From: DATKYK01 sp034430255
Lineage (GTDB): Bacteria > Chloroflexota > Dehalococcoidia > E44-bin15
DNA: 28,623 nt
Direction: 5' to 3'
Assembly (NCBI GenBank): GCA_034430255.1
Contig: DAOUEU010000087.1
Location: 1-28,623, forward strand
Made by a program: the position numbers and the translations under genes. The notes beneath the pieces are model-generated. The model made no database searches and had not been told where the DNA came from. It saw only the letters and a program-made list of their open reading frames with translations. Shown one piece after another: positions 15,980 through 23,586 of the stretch (positions are counted from its first letter, which is position 1; each line of letters starts with the position of its first letter).

Positions 15980-16521
15980 CAGCTTCTGATTATGCACTGA
16001 TTAGCACGGCGGGAGTGCAGGCTCTTGCAATGATAATCCTCGTGTATATAACTATCTTCTATGCTTTACAAACGAGGAAAATGGCTAAGGAGATGCTGAA
16101 CCAAAGGCATGACTCAGTCCGCCCTGTAATAGATATTATGCGTATCAAGCATGGGGAGGGTGAGTCTGAGTCTCGGGTATTACATTCAGAGCAAGGCAAA
16201 AAAGCATACGGAGATTACTCTGCGGGCCTGTTGTGCAGACTGCACAATATTGGTGTTGGCCCAGCAATCGATGTGTATTCATTTGTACAGACTTCTACTG
16301 TAGAGTGCCAATTGCTACCTTTTGGCGCACTTGCTAAAGATGGGAAGACAGATAAATACTCCTTATCCCTAAAGCAAAGTGATAATCGCACTATCTTAAT
16401 AGCATATTATAGAGATATATATGATAATTGCTTTGAATCTAGCAGAGAGGTAATCAAAGGTAAGGTGCATTTAGGCCAACTTAAAATTAGTAAAATACCT
16501 GAAGAGGAGTTCCTAAAATGA
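15976..16521 (+). CDS. Unknown single-pass membrane protein inside the trp operon
   Basis: 181 residues, not recognised. One N-terminal hydrophobic helix (about 7-29) is followed by a basic stretch (QTRKMAKEM, then HDSVRP) and a soluble, probably beta-rich domain of about 130 residues with a [14 protein letters not shown] segment. The HNIGxGPA pattern occurs in assorted uncharacterised bacterial proteins having one TM helix plus a small domain, but I cannot name a family or function. Its start overlaps trpG by 4 nt and its stop overlaps the trpD start by 4 nt (ATGA both times), so it is translated as a true operon member. Its sequence is visibly more A+T-rich than the G+C-rich trp genes around it, and the first ~40 bp of trpD share that composition. 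It probably entered the operon by horizontal transfer or recombination. Confidence 0.88.
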   Translation: MTASDYALISTAGVQALAMIILVYITIFYALQTRKMAKEMLNQRHDSVRPVIDIMRIKHGEGESESRVLHSEQGKKAYGDYSAGLLCRLHNIGVGPAIDVYSFVQTSTVECQLLPFGALAKDGKTDKYSLSLKQSDNRTILIAYYRDIYDNCFESSREVIKGKVHLGQLKISKIPEEEFLK

Positions 16522-17528
16522 TTAAAGAAGCTATCGATATTTTAGTATCGGGAAACTCGCTCACAATGGAGCAGGCGGCGGAGGTGATGAAGGAAATAAT
16601 GGACGGGGAGGCGACGCCGGCACAGTTCGGCTCTTTCGTCACCGCGCTCAGGCTCAAGGGGGAGACGGTGGAGGAGATCGCCGGCATGGCACGGGTGATG
16701 CGGGAGAAGTCGGTCCCTGTATCTGTATCCGGGCCGCTGGTTGATACCTGCGGCACGGGGGGCGACGCCTCGAAGACGTTCAACATCTCCACAACCGCCG
16801 CCTTCGTTGTGGCCGGGGCCGGGCTCAAGGTGGCCAAGCACGGCAACCGCGGGATGAGCAGCGGCTGCGGCAGCGCCGATGTGCTGGATGCGCTGGGGGT
16901 CAAGATCGAGCTGGGCGCGCCAGAGGTCGAGAAGTGCCTCGATGATATAGGCATCGGCTTCATGTTCGCCCCTGTCTTTCACCCGGCGATGAAGTATGCC
17001 GCCCCCTCTCGGAAAGAGATCGGCATCCGCACTGTGTTCAACATCCTGGGCCCGATGACCAACCCCGCCGGCGCACAATCACAGCTATTGGGGGTATTCG
17101 AGGAGTCTCTTGCGATGAAGATGGCTCAGGTGCTGTGCCTCCTTGGCTGCCAGCACGCCCTGGTGGTGCACGGCGAGGATGGCCTGGACGAGATAACCCT
17201 GGGAGGGAAAACCACGGTCTGCGAGCTGAAGGGAGACGAGATTTCCAGATACTACATAAACCCGGAGGACTTTGGCTTCCCCAGGACCGGCCTATCGAGC
17301 CTGAGGGGAGGGCCGCCGCAGGAGAACGCCGATATACTGAGGCGCGTGCTGCGGGGCGAGAAAGGGCCCTACCGCGATATCGTGCTGGTGAACGCCGCGG
17401 CGGCGCTGGTCGCCGGCGATTTGGCCACAGACCTTGAAAAGGGTGTCCGGCTAGCCTCGGAGGCGATAGATAGCGGCAGGGCGATGGAGAAGCTCGAGGG
17501 GCTGATTGCCCTCAGCCAGCAAATTTAA
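16518..17528 (+). CDS. trpD: Anthranilate phosphoribosyltransferase
   Basis: 336 residues, normal length. It transfers phosphoribosyl from PRPP to anthranilate. Signature DTCGTGGDASKTFNIST (PRPP-binding glycine loop, about 75-90), KHGNRGMSSGCGSADVLDALG, and HPAMKYAAPSRKEIGIRTVFNILGP are present, with VVHGEDGLDEI near 215. The ATG at 16518 overlaps the membrane protein stop by 4 nt. 96 nt of apparently non-coding sequence separates it from trpC, the longest gap between full-length operon genes apart from trpB-trpA. Confidence 0.97.
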   Translation: MIKEAIDILVSGNSLTMEQAAEVMKEIMDGEATPAQFGSFVTALRLKGETVEEIAGMARVMREKSVPVSVSGPLVDTCGTGGDASKTFNISTTAAFVVAGAGLKVAKHGNRGMSSGCGSADVLDALGVKIELGAPEVEKCLDDIGIGFMFAPVFHPAMKYAAPSRKEIGIRTVFNILGPMTNPAGAQSQLLGVFEESLAMKMAQVLCLLGCQHALVVHGEDGLDEITLGGKTTVCELKGDEISRYYINPEDFGFPRTGLSSLRGGPPQENADILRRVLRGEKGPYRDIVLVNAAAALVAGDLATDLEKGVRLASEAIDSGRAMEKLEGLIALSQQI

Positions 17529-17624
17529 AAAATCTCGTTCGCAGCAAACACGATGGCAATTTCAAGCCCCCTATCATAGAAAAGGACAATAGCCCTATAG
17601 TAGCTTCCGTTAAAGGTCGTAAAA

Positions 17625-18392
17625 ATGATTTTGGATGAGATCGTTGAGGCGAAAGCAGAGGATCTGACGAGGCGAAAGCAAAGTATGCCCCTGTCTGAGC
17701 TGCAGAAACTCGGCTCGAAGGGTTCTAAAAAGGATTTTGCCTCGGGGCTGAAGGGGGATGATATACGGCTTATTGCCGAGGTCAAGATGGCCTCGCCATC
17801 GCGTGGGGTGCTCCGCACCGACCTCGACCCGGTTGAATTAGCCCGGACCTATGCCCAGAACGGCGCTGCTGCCATATCGGTGCTGACCGAGGAGAGATAC
17901 TTCGGGGGCAACCTGGAGCATCTTGCGGCTATCGGAGAGGCACTGGATAATATCCCGCTACTCAGAAAGGACTTCATATTCGATCCCTATCAGGCATATG
18001 AATCCCGCGCCAGCGGCGCCTCTGCCCTGCTCCTCATCGTCGCCATCCTGAGCCATAGCGAGCTATCGGAGCTCCTCTCCCTGAGCCATGAGCTTGGCCT
18101 CATGTGCCTGGTGGAGGTGCATAACCGGGCCGAGCTGGAGCAGGCCATCATGAGCGGGGCACAGATAATCGGCATCAACAACCGTGACCTCAAGACCTTA
18201 GCCGTTGACCTGGAGACCACCAGGCGGTTGCGCCCGCTTATCCCCCAGGACCGCATCGTGGTCAGCGAGAGCGGAATCCAAGACAGAGGGGATGTGCAGA
18301 AGCTGCGGAAGTGGGGGGTAGACGCCATGCTCGTCGGTGAGGCGCTGGTAACTGCCGGCGATATTGGTAAAAAGGTGAGGGAGCTCTTGTGA
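17625..18392 (+). CDS. trpC: Indole-3-glycerol-phosphate synthase
   Basis: 255 residues, a TIM barrel that closes the indole ring of CdRP. Motifs: LIAEVKMASPSRG (catalytic Lys), LTEERYFGGNLE, LLRKDFIFDPYQ, ALLLIVAIL, CLVEVHNRAEL, GINNRDLKTL and VVSESGI. It has its own AAAGG ribosome binding site (TTAAAGGTC about 10 nt upstream), very like the one before trpE. It ends in a 4-nt overlap (GTGA) with trpF, so the two enzymes are coupled although not fused. Confidence 0.97.
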   Translation: MILDEIVEAKAEDLTRRKQSMPLSELQKLGSKGSKKDFASGLKGDDIRLIAEVKMASPSRGVLRTDLDPVELARTYAQNGAAAISVLTEERYFGGNLEHLAAIGEALDNIPLLRKDFIFDPYQAYESRASGASALLLIVAILSHSELSELLSLSHELGLMCLVEVHNRAELEQAIMSGAQIIGINNRDLKTLAVDLETTRRLRPLIPQDRIVVSESGIQDRGDVQKLRKWGVDAMLVGEALVTAGDIGKKVRELL

Positions 18393-19060
18393 CCAGGGTA
18401 AAGATTTGCGGTATCACCCAGACCACCCATGCCCTGGCGGCAGCGGATGCCGGGGCAGACTTCATCGGGCTGGTCTTCGCCCCGTCCAAACGGCTGGTAG
18501 ATGTGGAGCAGGCTAAGGAGATAGTAACGGCGGTTAAGGGACATGGAGAGAGAAAAATCCTGACGGTGGGCGTATTCGTGAACGCCCCGGCCGCTGAGGT
18601 TAACCGCATCGCGCAGTACTGCGGCCTCGACCGGGTGCAGCTGAGCGGCGATGAGCCCTGGGATTACCTGAGTGACATCGAAAGGCTGGTTATAAAGGCG
18701 GTCAGGGTGAGAAGAGGGCAGAGCAGCCAGGATATCCTCGCCGAGCTGGCGCCTGGCTACCAGATGCTGGGGGCGGGCTTCATGTGCCTCCTGGACTGCT
18801 ACGCTACCGGGAGCTACGGTGGCAGCGGGAAAGCCTTCGACTGGAGGGTGGCACGGGAGGCCGCGCAAAGGTTCCCGGTGATTATGGCCGGCGGCCTGTC
18901 CGCGCAGAACGTTGGCGAGGCGGTGAGACTGACCCGGCCCTGGGGAGTGGATGTCTCCAGCGGCGTGGAGAGCAAGGGGGTAAAGGACATCGTGAGGATC
19001 AAGGCATTTATAGAGGCGGTGCGCAAGGCTGACCGGGTGCTGGTGGAGAAGCTAGCATGA
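18389..19060 (+). CDS. trpF: Phosphoribosylanthranilate isomerase
   Basis: 223 residues. It isomerises PRA to CdRP. VKICGIT (Cys7), [26 protein letters not shown] and the phosphate-binding GGSGKAFDW and [10 protein letters not shown] are intact. The usual LLD of the active site is present as [12 protein letters not shown] (catalytic Asp). It starts with GTG overlapping the trpC stop. It ends in an ATGA overlap with trpB. Confidence 0.96.
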   Translation: MTRVKICGITQTTHALAAADAGADFIGLVFAPSKRLVDVEQAKEIVTAVKGHGERKILTVGVFVNAPAAEVNRIAQYCGLDRVQLSGDEPWDYLSDIERLVIKAVRVRRGQSSQDILAELAPGYQMLGAGFMCLLDCYATGSYGGSGKAFDWRVAREAAQRFPVIMAGGLSAQNVGEAVRLTRPWGVDVSSGVESKGVKDIVRIKAFIEAVRKADRVLVEKLA

Positions 19061-20250
19061 AGAAAACCCGTTTGCCGGATAAGTGGGGACATTTCGGGCA
19101 GTTCGGCGGCAAGTTTGTCCCTGAGATACTGATGGCTGCCCTCGATAGCCTGGATAAGGCCTACCGTGATGCGCGAAAGGACAGCGACTTTCGAGGGCGG
19201 CTCGACGGGCTGCTCCGCGACTATGGCGGCAGGCCGACACCTCTATATTTTGCCGCCCAGCTCAGCGAGCACTGTGGCGGGGCGCGGATCTACCTCAAGA
19301 GGGAGGACCTGGCACACACCGGCGCCCATAAGATCAATAACACCCTGGGGCAGGGACTCCTGGCGGAGCGCATGGGAAAGAGAAGAGTCGTGGCGGAGAC
19401 TGGAGCGGGGCAGCATGGCGTGGCAACCGCCACGGTCTGCGCCATGCTCGGGATCGAGTGCGTCGTCTACATGGGGGAGGAGGATATGCGCCGCCAATCG
19501 CTGAATGTCTTCCGCATGGGGCTGCTGGGCGCTGAGGTGCGGCCGGTCTCCAGTGGCAGCCGGACGTTAAAGGACGCCATCAATGAGGCCATCCGCGACT
19601 GGGTAACCAATGTCGATTCCACTCACTACCTACTGGGCAGCGTGGTCGGTCCCCATCCCTATCCGGTTATGGTGCGCGATTTCCAGTCGGTAATCGGCAG
19701 GGAGGCCCGGCGTCAAATGCTCAAGGCTACCGGCCGCCTGCCCGATTATGCCATCGCCTGTGTCGGCGGGGGCAGCAATGCCATAGGCCTTTTTCACCCC
19801 CTGGTGAGGCACCCTTCGGTGAAGCTCATCGGGGTTGAGGCGGGGGGGCTGGGGCTTGCTACCGGAAAGCACGGTGCCAGCCTGACCGCGGGGAGTATCG
19901 GTGTGCTTCACGGCACAAAATCCCACATCCTGCAGGATGTGGCCGGTCAGATAAGGGAGACCCATAGCATATCGGCGGGGCTTGACTACCCTGGAGTCGG
20001 CCCGGAGCACAGCTACTACAAGGAGAGCGGTCGGGCAAGCTACTTTGCCGTTACCGACAAGGAAGCGCTGGAGGGGTTTAACCTGCTATCCCGTAAGGAG
20101 GGAATAATCCCCGCCCTGGAGCCGGCCCATGCCATCTACTATGCCGCCAGGCTCGCCGCGGAGCTATCCAGGGACCAGACCATTCTCGTCAATCTGAGCG
20201 GGCGTGGCGATAAGGACATGGATATCGTAGCCAGGGCACTGGGCGATTAG
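19057..20250 (+). CDS. trpB: Tryptophan synthase beta chain
   Basis: 397 residues, PLP enzyme condensing indole with serine. PLP lysine K92 is in HTGAHKINN; the phosphate loop [10 protein letters not shown], the substrate loop [37 protein letters not shown] and ALEPAHA match the TrpB1 form that pairs with TrpA. The start overlaps trpF by 4 nt. It is followed by a 144-nt gap that holds a 25-codon ORF leading into trpA, unlike the direct overlaps elsewhere in the operon. Confidence 0.97.
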   Translation: MKKTRLPDKWGHFGQFGGKFVPEILMAALDSLDKAYRDARKDSDFRGRLDGLLRDYGGRPTPLYFAAQLSEHCGGARIYLKREDLAHTGAHKINNTLGQGLLAERMGKRRVVAETGAGQHGVATATVCAMLGIECVVYMGEEDMRRQSLNVFRMGLLGAEVRPVSSGSRTLKDAINEAIRDWVTNVDSTHYLLGSVVGPHPYPVMVRDFQSVIGREARRQMLKATGRLPDYAIACVGGGSNAIGLFHPLVRHPSVKLIGVEAGGLGLATGKHGASLTAGSIGVLHGTKSHILQDVAGQIRETHSISAGLDYPGVGPEHSYYKESGRASYFAVTDKEALEGFNLLSRKEGIIPALEPAHAIYYAARLAAELSRDQTILVNLSGRGDKDMDIVARALGD

Positions 20251-20320
20251 CCTTTTCGTACTGTACAGGCGCTATAAAAGGGCGGCAGCTATTACCATAA
20301 ATGAAAAAGGGGTTTCGTCC

Positions 20321-20398
20321 ATGAGCTTTTTCGATCTATACGGGTGCGTAAATAGGGCAGTGGGTATTACCGCTCAGGCAGAGGTGGTCCATAAATGA
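20321..20398 (+). CDS. 25-residue micro-ORF coupled to trpA
   Basis: ATG at 20321 follows an AAAAAGGGG ribosome binding site by 8 nt; the frame encodes 25 residues starting MSFFDLYGCVNRAVG and ending AQAEVVHK. Its TGA (20396-20398) overlaps the trpA ATG (20395) in the same ATGA arrangement used at the other junctions. It contains no tryptophan, so it is not a classical attenuation leader peptide. It could be a small protein, a device for translational coupling of trpA (whose own ribosome binding site is weak), or the remnant of a deleted gene. Coding status is inferred only from the ribosome binding site and overlap. Confidence 0.55.
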   Translation: MSFFDLYGCVNRAVGITAQAEVVHK

Positions 20399-21204
20399 GC
20401 CGTATAGCCTCTTTTTTTAAATCACCGCCGCGTGAAGGTCAAAAAAGGCGAAAGGCGCTTATTGCCTATCTAACCGTGGGCTATCCCAGCATAGCGACGA
20501 CGCTGGAGGTGGCGCCCGCACTGGTGGCGGCCGGGTGCGACATGATCGAGCTGGGTATCCCCTTCTCCGATCCGCTGGCCGATGGCACCACCATTCAACG
20601 GGCAAGCCACCATGCGCTTCAGCAGGGGGTTACGCCGCAGCTATGCCTGAAGGTTGCCTCGGAGCTGCGGCAGAGGGTGGATATCCCCCTGATTTTTATG
20701 AGCTACTACAACCCGCTTCTCCATTACGGGTTGGATGCTTTTTGCGCTGACTCTTCGCGTGCGGGGATCGATGGGCTGATCGTCCCCGACCTCCCCCCTG
20801 AAGAGGGAGCGGGGCTTGAGGCAGTGGCAGCGAGGGAGCGCCTTGACCTCATCTACCTGCTGGCCCTCACCTCCACCGAGGAGCGCCTTCGGCTTGTGGC
20901 AGATAGGGCGCGCGGGTTCATCTATGTGGTATCGCTTAAGGGGGTTACCGGCGCCAGGAATGTGCTGTCCCCTGAACTGGAGGGCTTCATCGCCAGGGTT
21001 AGGGGCGCAACCTCAAAGCCACTTTGCGTCGGCTTCGGCATAGCCACCCCGGAGCAGGCACGTCGCGCAGCCTCGCTCGCCGATGGGGTAATCCTGGGCA
21101 GCCGAATCCTGGATATCGTAGAGAGCAGCGATCAGCCCGCCACAGCGGCAGGGGACTTCATCCGCGAGATCAGGAAGGCGCTGTCCCCTCATGATCTCAC
21201 TTGA
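20395..21204 (+). CDS. trpA: Tryptophan synthase alpha chain
   Basis: 269 residues, TIM barrel cleaving indole-3-glycerol phosphate to indole for TrpB. Catalytic E52 (MIELGIPFSDPLADG) and D63, LIFMSYYNPLLHYG, GLIVPDLPPEE, YVVSLKGVTGAR and CVGFGIATPEQA are intact. The ATG lies within the stop of the 25-codon ORF; the preceding GAGGTGG gives a modest ribosome binding site. It is the last gene of the operon; a perfect hairpin without T-run follows at 21217-21242. Confidence 0.97.
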   Translation: MSRIASFFKSPPREGQKRRKALIAYLTVGYPSIATTLEVAPALVAAGCDMIELGIPFSDPLADGTTIQRASHHALQQGVTPQLCLKVASELRQRVDIPLIFMSYYNPLLHYGLDAFCADSSRAGIDGLIVPDLPPEEGAGLEAVAARERLDLIYLLALTSTEERLRLVADRARGFIYVVSLKGVTGARNVLSPELEGFIARVRGATSKPLCVGFGIATPEQARRAASLADGVILGSRILDIVESSDQPATAAGDFIREIRKALSPHDLT

Positions 21205-21216
21205 GTAGATAATGGG

Positions 21217-21242
21217 TAGGTTGGAGCACCCGCTCCAACCTA
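21217..21242. repeat. Hairpin repeat, copy 2 (perfect stem) after trpA
   Basis: TAGGTTGGAGC, loop ACCC, GCTCCAACCTA: a perfect 11-bp stem 13 nt after the trpA stop. Related to 4621-4652. No T-tract follows, so it may protect the mRNA 3' end rather than terminate. Confidence 0.8.
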
Positions 21243-21328
21243 ATGATATCCCTTTGGCGGGTGGGTGGTAAATAGCCAATCTGTCATTTCGACCCCTATA
21301 TATCGGGGGTGGCAATCCCAAAGAGGTG

Positions 21329-21371
21329 CCCCGACATAATCGGGGCCGGGGGTCTGGGGGTGCCCCCCAGT
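21329..21371. repeat. G-rich hairpin cluster, second copy of the trp-leader repeat
   Basis: CCCCGA, loop CATAA, TCGGGG (21329-21345), then GGGGGTCTGGGGG, and the hairpin CTGGGGG-TG-CCCCCCAG (21354-21370). The second part repeats the element at 13741-13770. Confidence 0.75.
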
Positions 21372-21409
21372 TTATATTTCTCCCCCCTCTCCTTGAGGCC
21401 TCCTTCTGT

Positions 21410-21434
21410 CATTCCCGCGAAGGCGGGAATCCAG
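21410..21434. repeat. REP-like hairpin CATTCCCGC-GAAG-GCGGGAAT
   Basis: A perfect 8-bp stem ATTCCCGC/GCGGGAAT with loop GAAG, followed by CCAG. From general knowledge this is a widespread intergenic palindrome in many bacterial lineages. Only one copy was noticed here. Confidence 0.7.
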
Positions 21435-21586
21435 TGAATAACCCACATATTCATTACACTTCTTGGTCCGTCACTGCCCTCACCATCTGTGAGCGCTGCT
21501 GGTGCGACTCAGCCCGCATCCAGCCAACCAGCATCCATGAGCCCGACAGCCCGCATTACGTACGATATTGACCTGTGTCAAGCCCT

Positions 21587-21672
21587 CCCTACAAAAAACC
21601 ACTTTTTTGTAGGGGTTTTCCCCACATTAAAAATACAGAATTTCCCTACAAAAAATACAGAGTTTCCCGACA
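21587..21672. repeat. Long A/T-ended hairpin plus 22-bp tandem duplication
   Basis: CCCTACAAAAAA, loop CCAC, TTTTTTGTAGGG (21587-21614) is a perfect 12-bp stem that could work as a bidirectional terminator. A short GGGG-TTTT-CCCC palindrome follows. Then two tandem units of about 22 bp (21629-21650 and 21651-21672), each with AAAATACAGA(A/G)TTTCCC(T/G)AC, repeat the CCCTACAAAAAA arm at their junction. It may be a decayed transposon end or a simple replication-slippage product. Confidence 0.65.
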
Positions 21673-21974
21673 GACAAATGGCAAATCTTTTGTTAATATA
21701 GCTATGAGCGTTTCGCCAGGGGCGCTTCCTGCAAGTAACCACAATCACATGCGGGCAAGACTGAGGATTCACATACAAAAGAATATCGGAGAAGGAAGTA
21801 TGGTGAATCGTTGGTTTGCCTAAAATAAACCTTTAAGCGGGGCTTAAAAGCCTATTGCTTGAGGTTTTTAAAAGTTCCACTTTAAGTTCCGCTTAAACTC
21901 GTCGCATTCTTCTCGGACAGGATTTTAATCGGAGTAGTACGTAAGTACAAAACCAATAACAGAAGGAGGGAGTG

Positions 21975-22062
21975 ATGAGAAATAAGTGCAGCTTTCCTTA
22001 GCAATAGCAGAATTTACTGTTAACATCTAGTGGGGTGGATATAAAATTCCACCCCTTCTTTT
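21975..22062 (+). other. Mini transcription unit: 8-codon ORF and terminator
   Basis: AAGGAGGG (21963-21970) precedes ATG at 21975; the frame is MRNKCSFP then TAG (22001). A perfect hairpin terminator GGGGTGGA / TCCACCCC (22032-22039 / 22048-22055, loop ATATAAAAT-like) with TTCTTTT ends at 22062. An ideal ribosome binding site on an 8-codon frame just before a terminator suggests a leader peptide, a small RNA, or the 3' end of a longer transcript from upstream. A similar 7-codon frame (MVNRWFA) with GGAGAAGGAAG lies at 21800-21823. Confidence 0.4.
22032..22062 (+). terminator. Perfect intrinsic terminator
   Basis: An 8-bp stem GGGGTGGA/TCCACCCC with a T-rich tail (TTCTTTT). It separates the trp/mini-ORF region from the DUF1015 promoter 115 nt further on. 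Confidence 0.8.
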
Positions 22063-22176
22063 ATCCTGCCAGCACCACCTCACGCTGCAATTTTATAACT
22101 ACATCTAGCACTTCCACTCTAACTATCGATTGTCTATTGTGTTGCCGTCTTCAATGTACCGCATGAGCACACCTCA

Positions 22177-22205
22177 TTGACCTTTGCGGGCCAGCTTGTT
22201 ATATT
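22177..22205 (+). promoter_or_regulatory. Promoter of the DUF1015 gene
   Basis: TTGACC (22177-22182), 17-bp spacer, TATATT (22200-22205). The predicted start of transcription (about 22212) lies only a few bases before the GTG at 22215, which implies a leaderless or nearly leaderless mRNA from this promoter. Confidence 0.65.
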
Positions 22206-22214
22206 AAGGAAAGC

Positions 22215-23549
22215 GTGGCTGATGTCCAACCGTTTTACGGTCTTCGTTATAATCTCGAGCGGATCGGCGACCTTTCCGCGGTAATCACCCCCCCTTATGA
22301 TGTGATCTCCACTGAGGAGCAGCTTATCTACTACCGCAGCAGCCCCCACAACGTGATCAGGCTTGAGTATGGAGAGGAGCGCCCCGATGATTCGCCACAA
22401 AATAACAGATACACCAGGGCTGCCCTGACCCTGGAGAACTGGCTTAGCCAGGGCATGCTAACCCGGGAGCAGCGTCCCGCTTTCTATCTGGTAGAGCACC
22501 GCTTTACATATCAGGGTAGCATGAGGAGCCGTTTCAGCCTTCTCGCTAGGGTAAGGCTGGAGCCCCTTTCCGGCGACGGCGGCATTCGCCCCCATGAGAT
22601 GACCATGAGGAAGCCGGGGGAGGACCGCCTCTGCCTGCTGCAGTCCTGCCGTGCCAACTTCAGCCCGGTAATGGGGCTGTTCCAGCACCGCGGAGAGGGG
22701 GTCCAGTCTCTATTCCCCGATACTATGGACAGACCTGCCCTGAGCGCGGTGGACCGCAACGGGGTTACCTACGCCATGTGGGTGATTACAGATGAAGAGG
22801 ATACTGCCAGGGTATCCGATTTTTTTACCAATAAGACCCTCTATATCGCCGATGGGCATCATCGCTATGAGACAGCCCTCGCCTACCAGAAGGAGCAGCT
22901 CTCCCAACACAAAGCCTGTACCGGGGATGAAGCCTTCAACTTTGTGATGATGACCCTCACCTCCGCCGGCGACCCCAACCTCATAATGCTGCCCACCCAC
23001 CGTCTGGTGCGCGGAGTCAACCCAGGGAGGCTGGCCCAACTGAAGCGGGAGCGGAGCGCCCACTTCGATGAGGAGTTCCTCCCGCCTTCATCAACCCCAA
23101 CCCAGACCCTGGAAGCGTGGATGCAAACCCTAAATGAGCAGTTGGTGACCGCGTTCGGACTCTATGGCCTTGACGGGGATTACCTGTGCCTGCTGCGGGC
23201 GAGACCGGGAATTATACCCACCATCCAGCCAGACATACTTCAGCACCTGGATGTTAATGTCCTTCATCAGGTAATTTTACGCCAGATGCTGGGCATCGAC
23301 AGCCCGGAGCGGGAGGAGGAATGCCTGGAGTATACCCGCGACGGTTTGGAGGCCATCTCCAGGGTGGATGCGGGTGAGTATCAGCTAGCCATTCTGCTTA
23401 ATCCCACCCCCATCTCCAGCGTCATGGCGGTGGCGGACCAGGGGGTGAGGATGCCGCAAAAGTCTACCTACTTTCACCCCAAGACGCCCACCGGCCTGGT
23501 GATAAACCCACTCTGGGACGATTTATCACAATCCGCGGACCCAAAGTAG
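22215..23549 (+). CDS. DUF1015 family protein
   Basis: 444 residues, a conserved cytoplasmic family without an agreed biochemical role. The N-terminus VQPFYGLRYNLERIGDLSAVITPPYDVI and the central DGHHRYETALAYQ (from D213) with VMMTLTSAGDPNLIMLPTHR are characteristic. The C-terminus has the usual ADQGVRMPQKSTYFHPKTPTGLV. The start is GTG; AAGGAAAG lies just upstream, but the promoter geometry suggests that site may not be in the mRNA. The gene is apparently monocistronic and converges on the GalT-like gene. Confidence 0.93.
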   Translation: MADVQPFYGLRYNLERIGDLSAVITPPYDVISTEEQLIYYRSSPHNVIRLEYGEERPDDSPQNNRYTRAALTLENWLSQGMLTREQRPAFYLVEHRFTYQGSMRSRFSLLARVRLEPLSGDGGIRPHEMTMRKPGEDRLCLLQSCRANFSPVMGLFQHRGEGVQSLFPDTMDRPALSAVDRNGVTYAMWVITDEEDTARVSDFFTNKTLYIADGHHRYETALAYQKEQLSQHKACTGDEAFNFVMMTLTSAGDPNLIMLPTHRLVRGVNPGRLAQLKRERSAHFDEEFLPPSSTPTQTLEAWMQTLNEQLVTAFGLYGLDGDYLCLLRARPGIIPTIQPDILQHLDVNVLHQVILRQMLGIDSPEREEECLEYTRDGLEAISRVDAGEYQLAILLNPTPISSVMAVADQGVRMPQKSTYFHPKTPTGLVINPLWDDLSQSADPK

Positions 23550-23586
23550 CATTATTGGAAGACGCAGAACTCTGTGGTGCTATCGC

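Larger units (their letters stand above)
21205..22214. other. Repeat-rich intergenic kilobase after trp operon
   Basis: No conventional gene is supported in these 1,010 bp. In order it holds the TGGAGC-type hairpin (21217-21242), a G-rich hairpin cluster (21329-21370), an ATTCCCGC/GCGGGAAT hairpin (21411-21430), a 12-bp hairpin and 22-bp tandem duplication (21587-21672), two tiny ORFs with strong ribosome binding sites (21800, 21975), a perfect intrinsic terminator (22032-22062), and the promoter of the DUF1015 gene (22177-22205). Two short palindromic segments with TTTAAGC/GCTTAAA near 21833-21849 and a related CCGCTTAAAC near 21890 are also present. Confidence 0.6.

Noticed and set aside
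16542..17078. Minus-strand frame of 178 codons opposite trpD
   Set aside because: Arises from the G+C-rich codon pattern of trpD; the sense product is a complete enzyme.
17529..17624. Possible coding fragment in the trpD-trpC gap
   Set aside because: The minus-strand translation around YYRAIVLFYDRGLEIAIVF looks protein-like but has no start, no ribosome binding site and no neighbour to explain it.
17990..18868. Long minus-strand open frame (292 codons) opposite trpC and trpF
   Set aside because: It is antisense to two intact, motif-complete trp genes, has low-complexity G+C-driven composition and no recognisable domain.
21024..21032. CTTTGCGTC as a second GEMM-type core
   Set aside because: It lies in the conserved CVGFG coding motif of trpA, and no receptor strand is nearby.
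21629..21672. Tandem units considered as a CRISPR remnant
   Set aside because: Only two directly adjacent units with no spacer and no cas genes.
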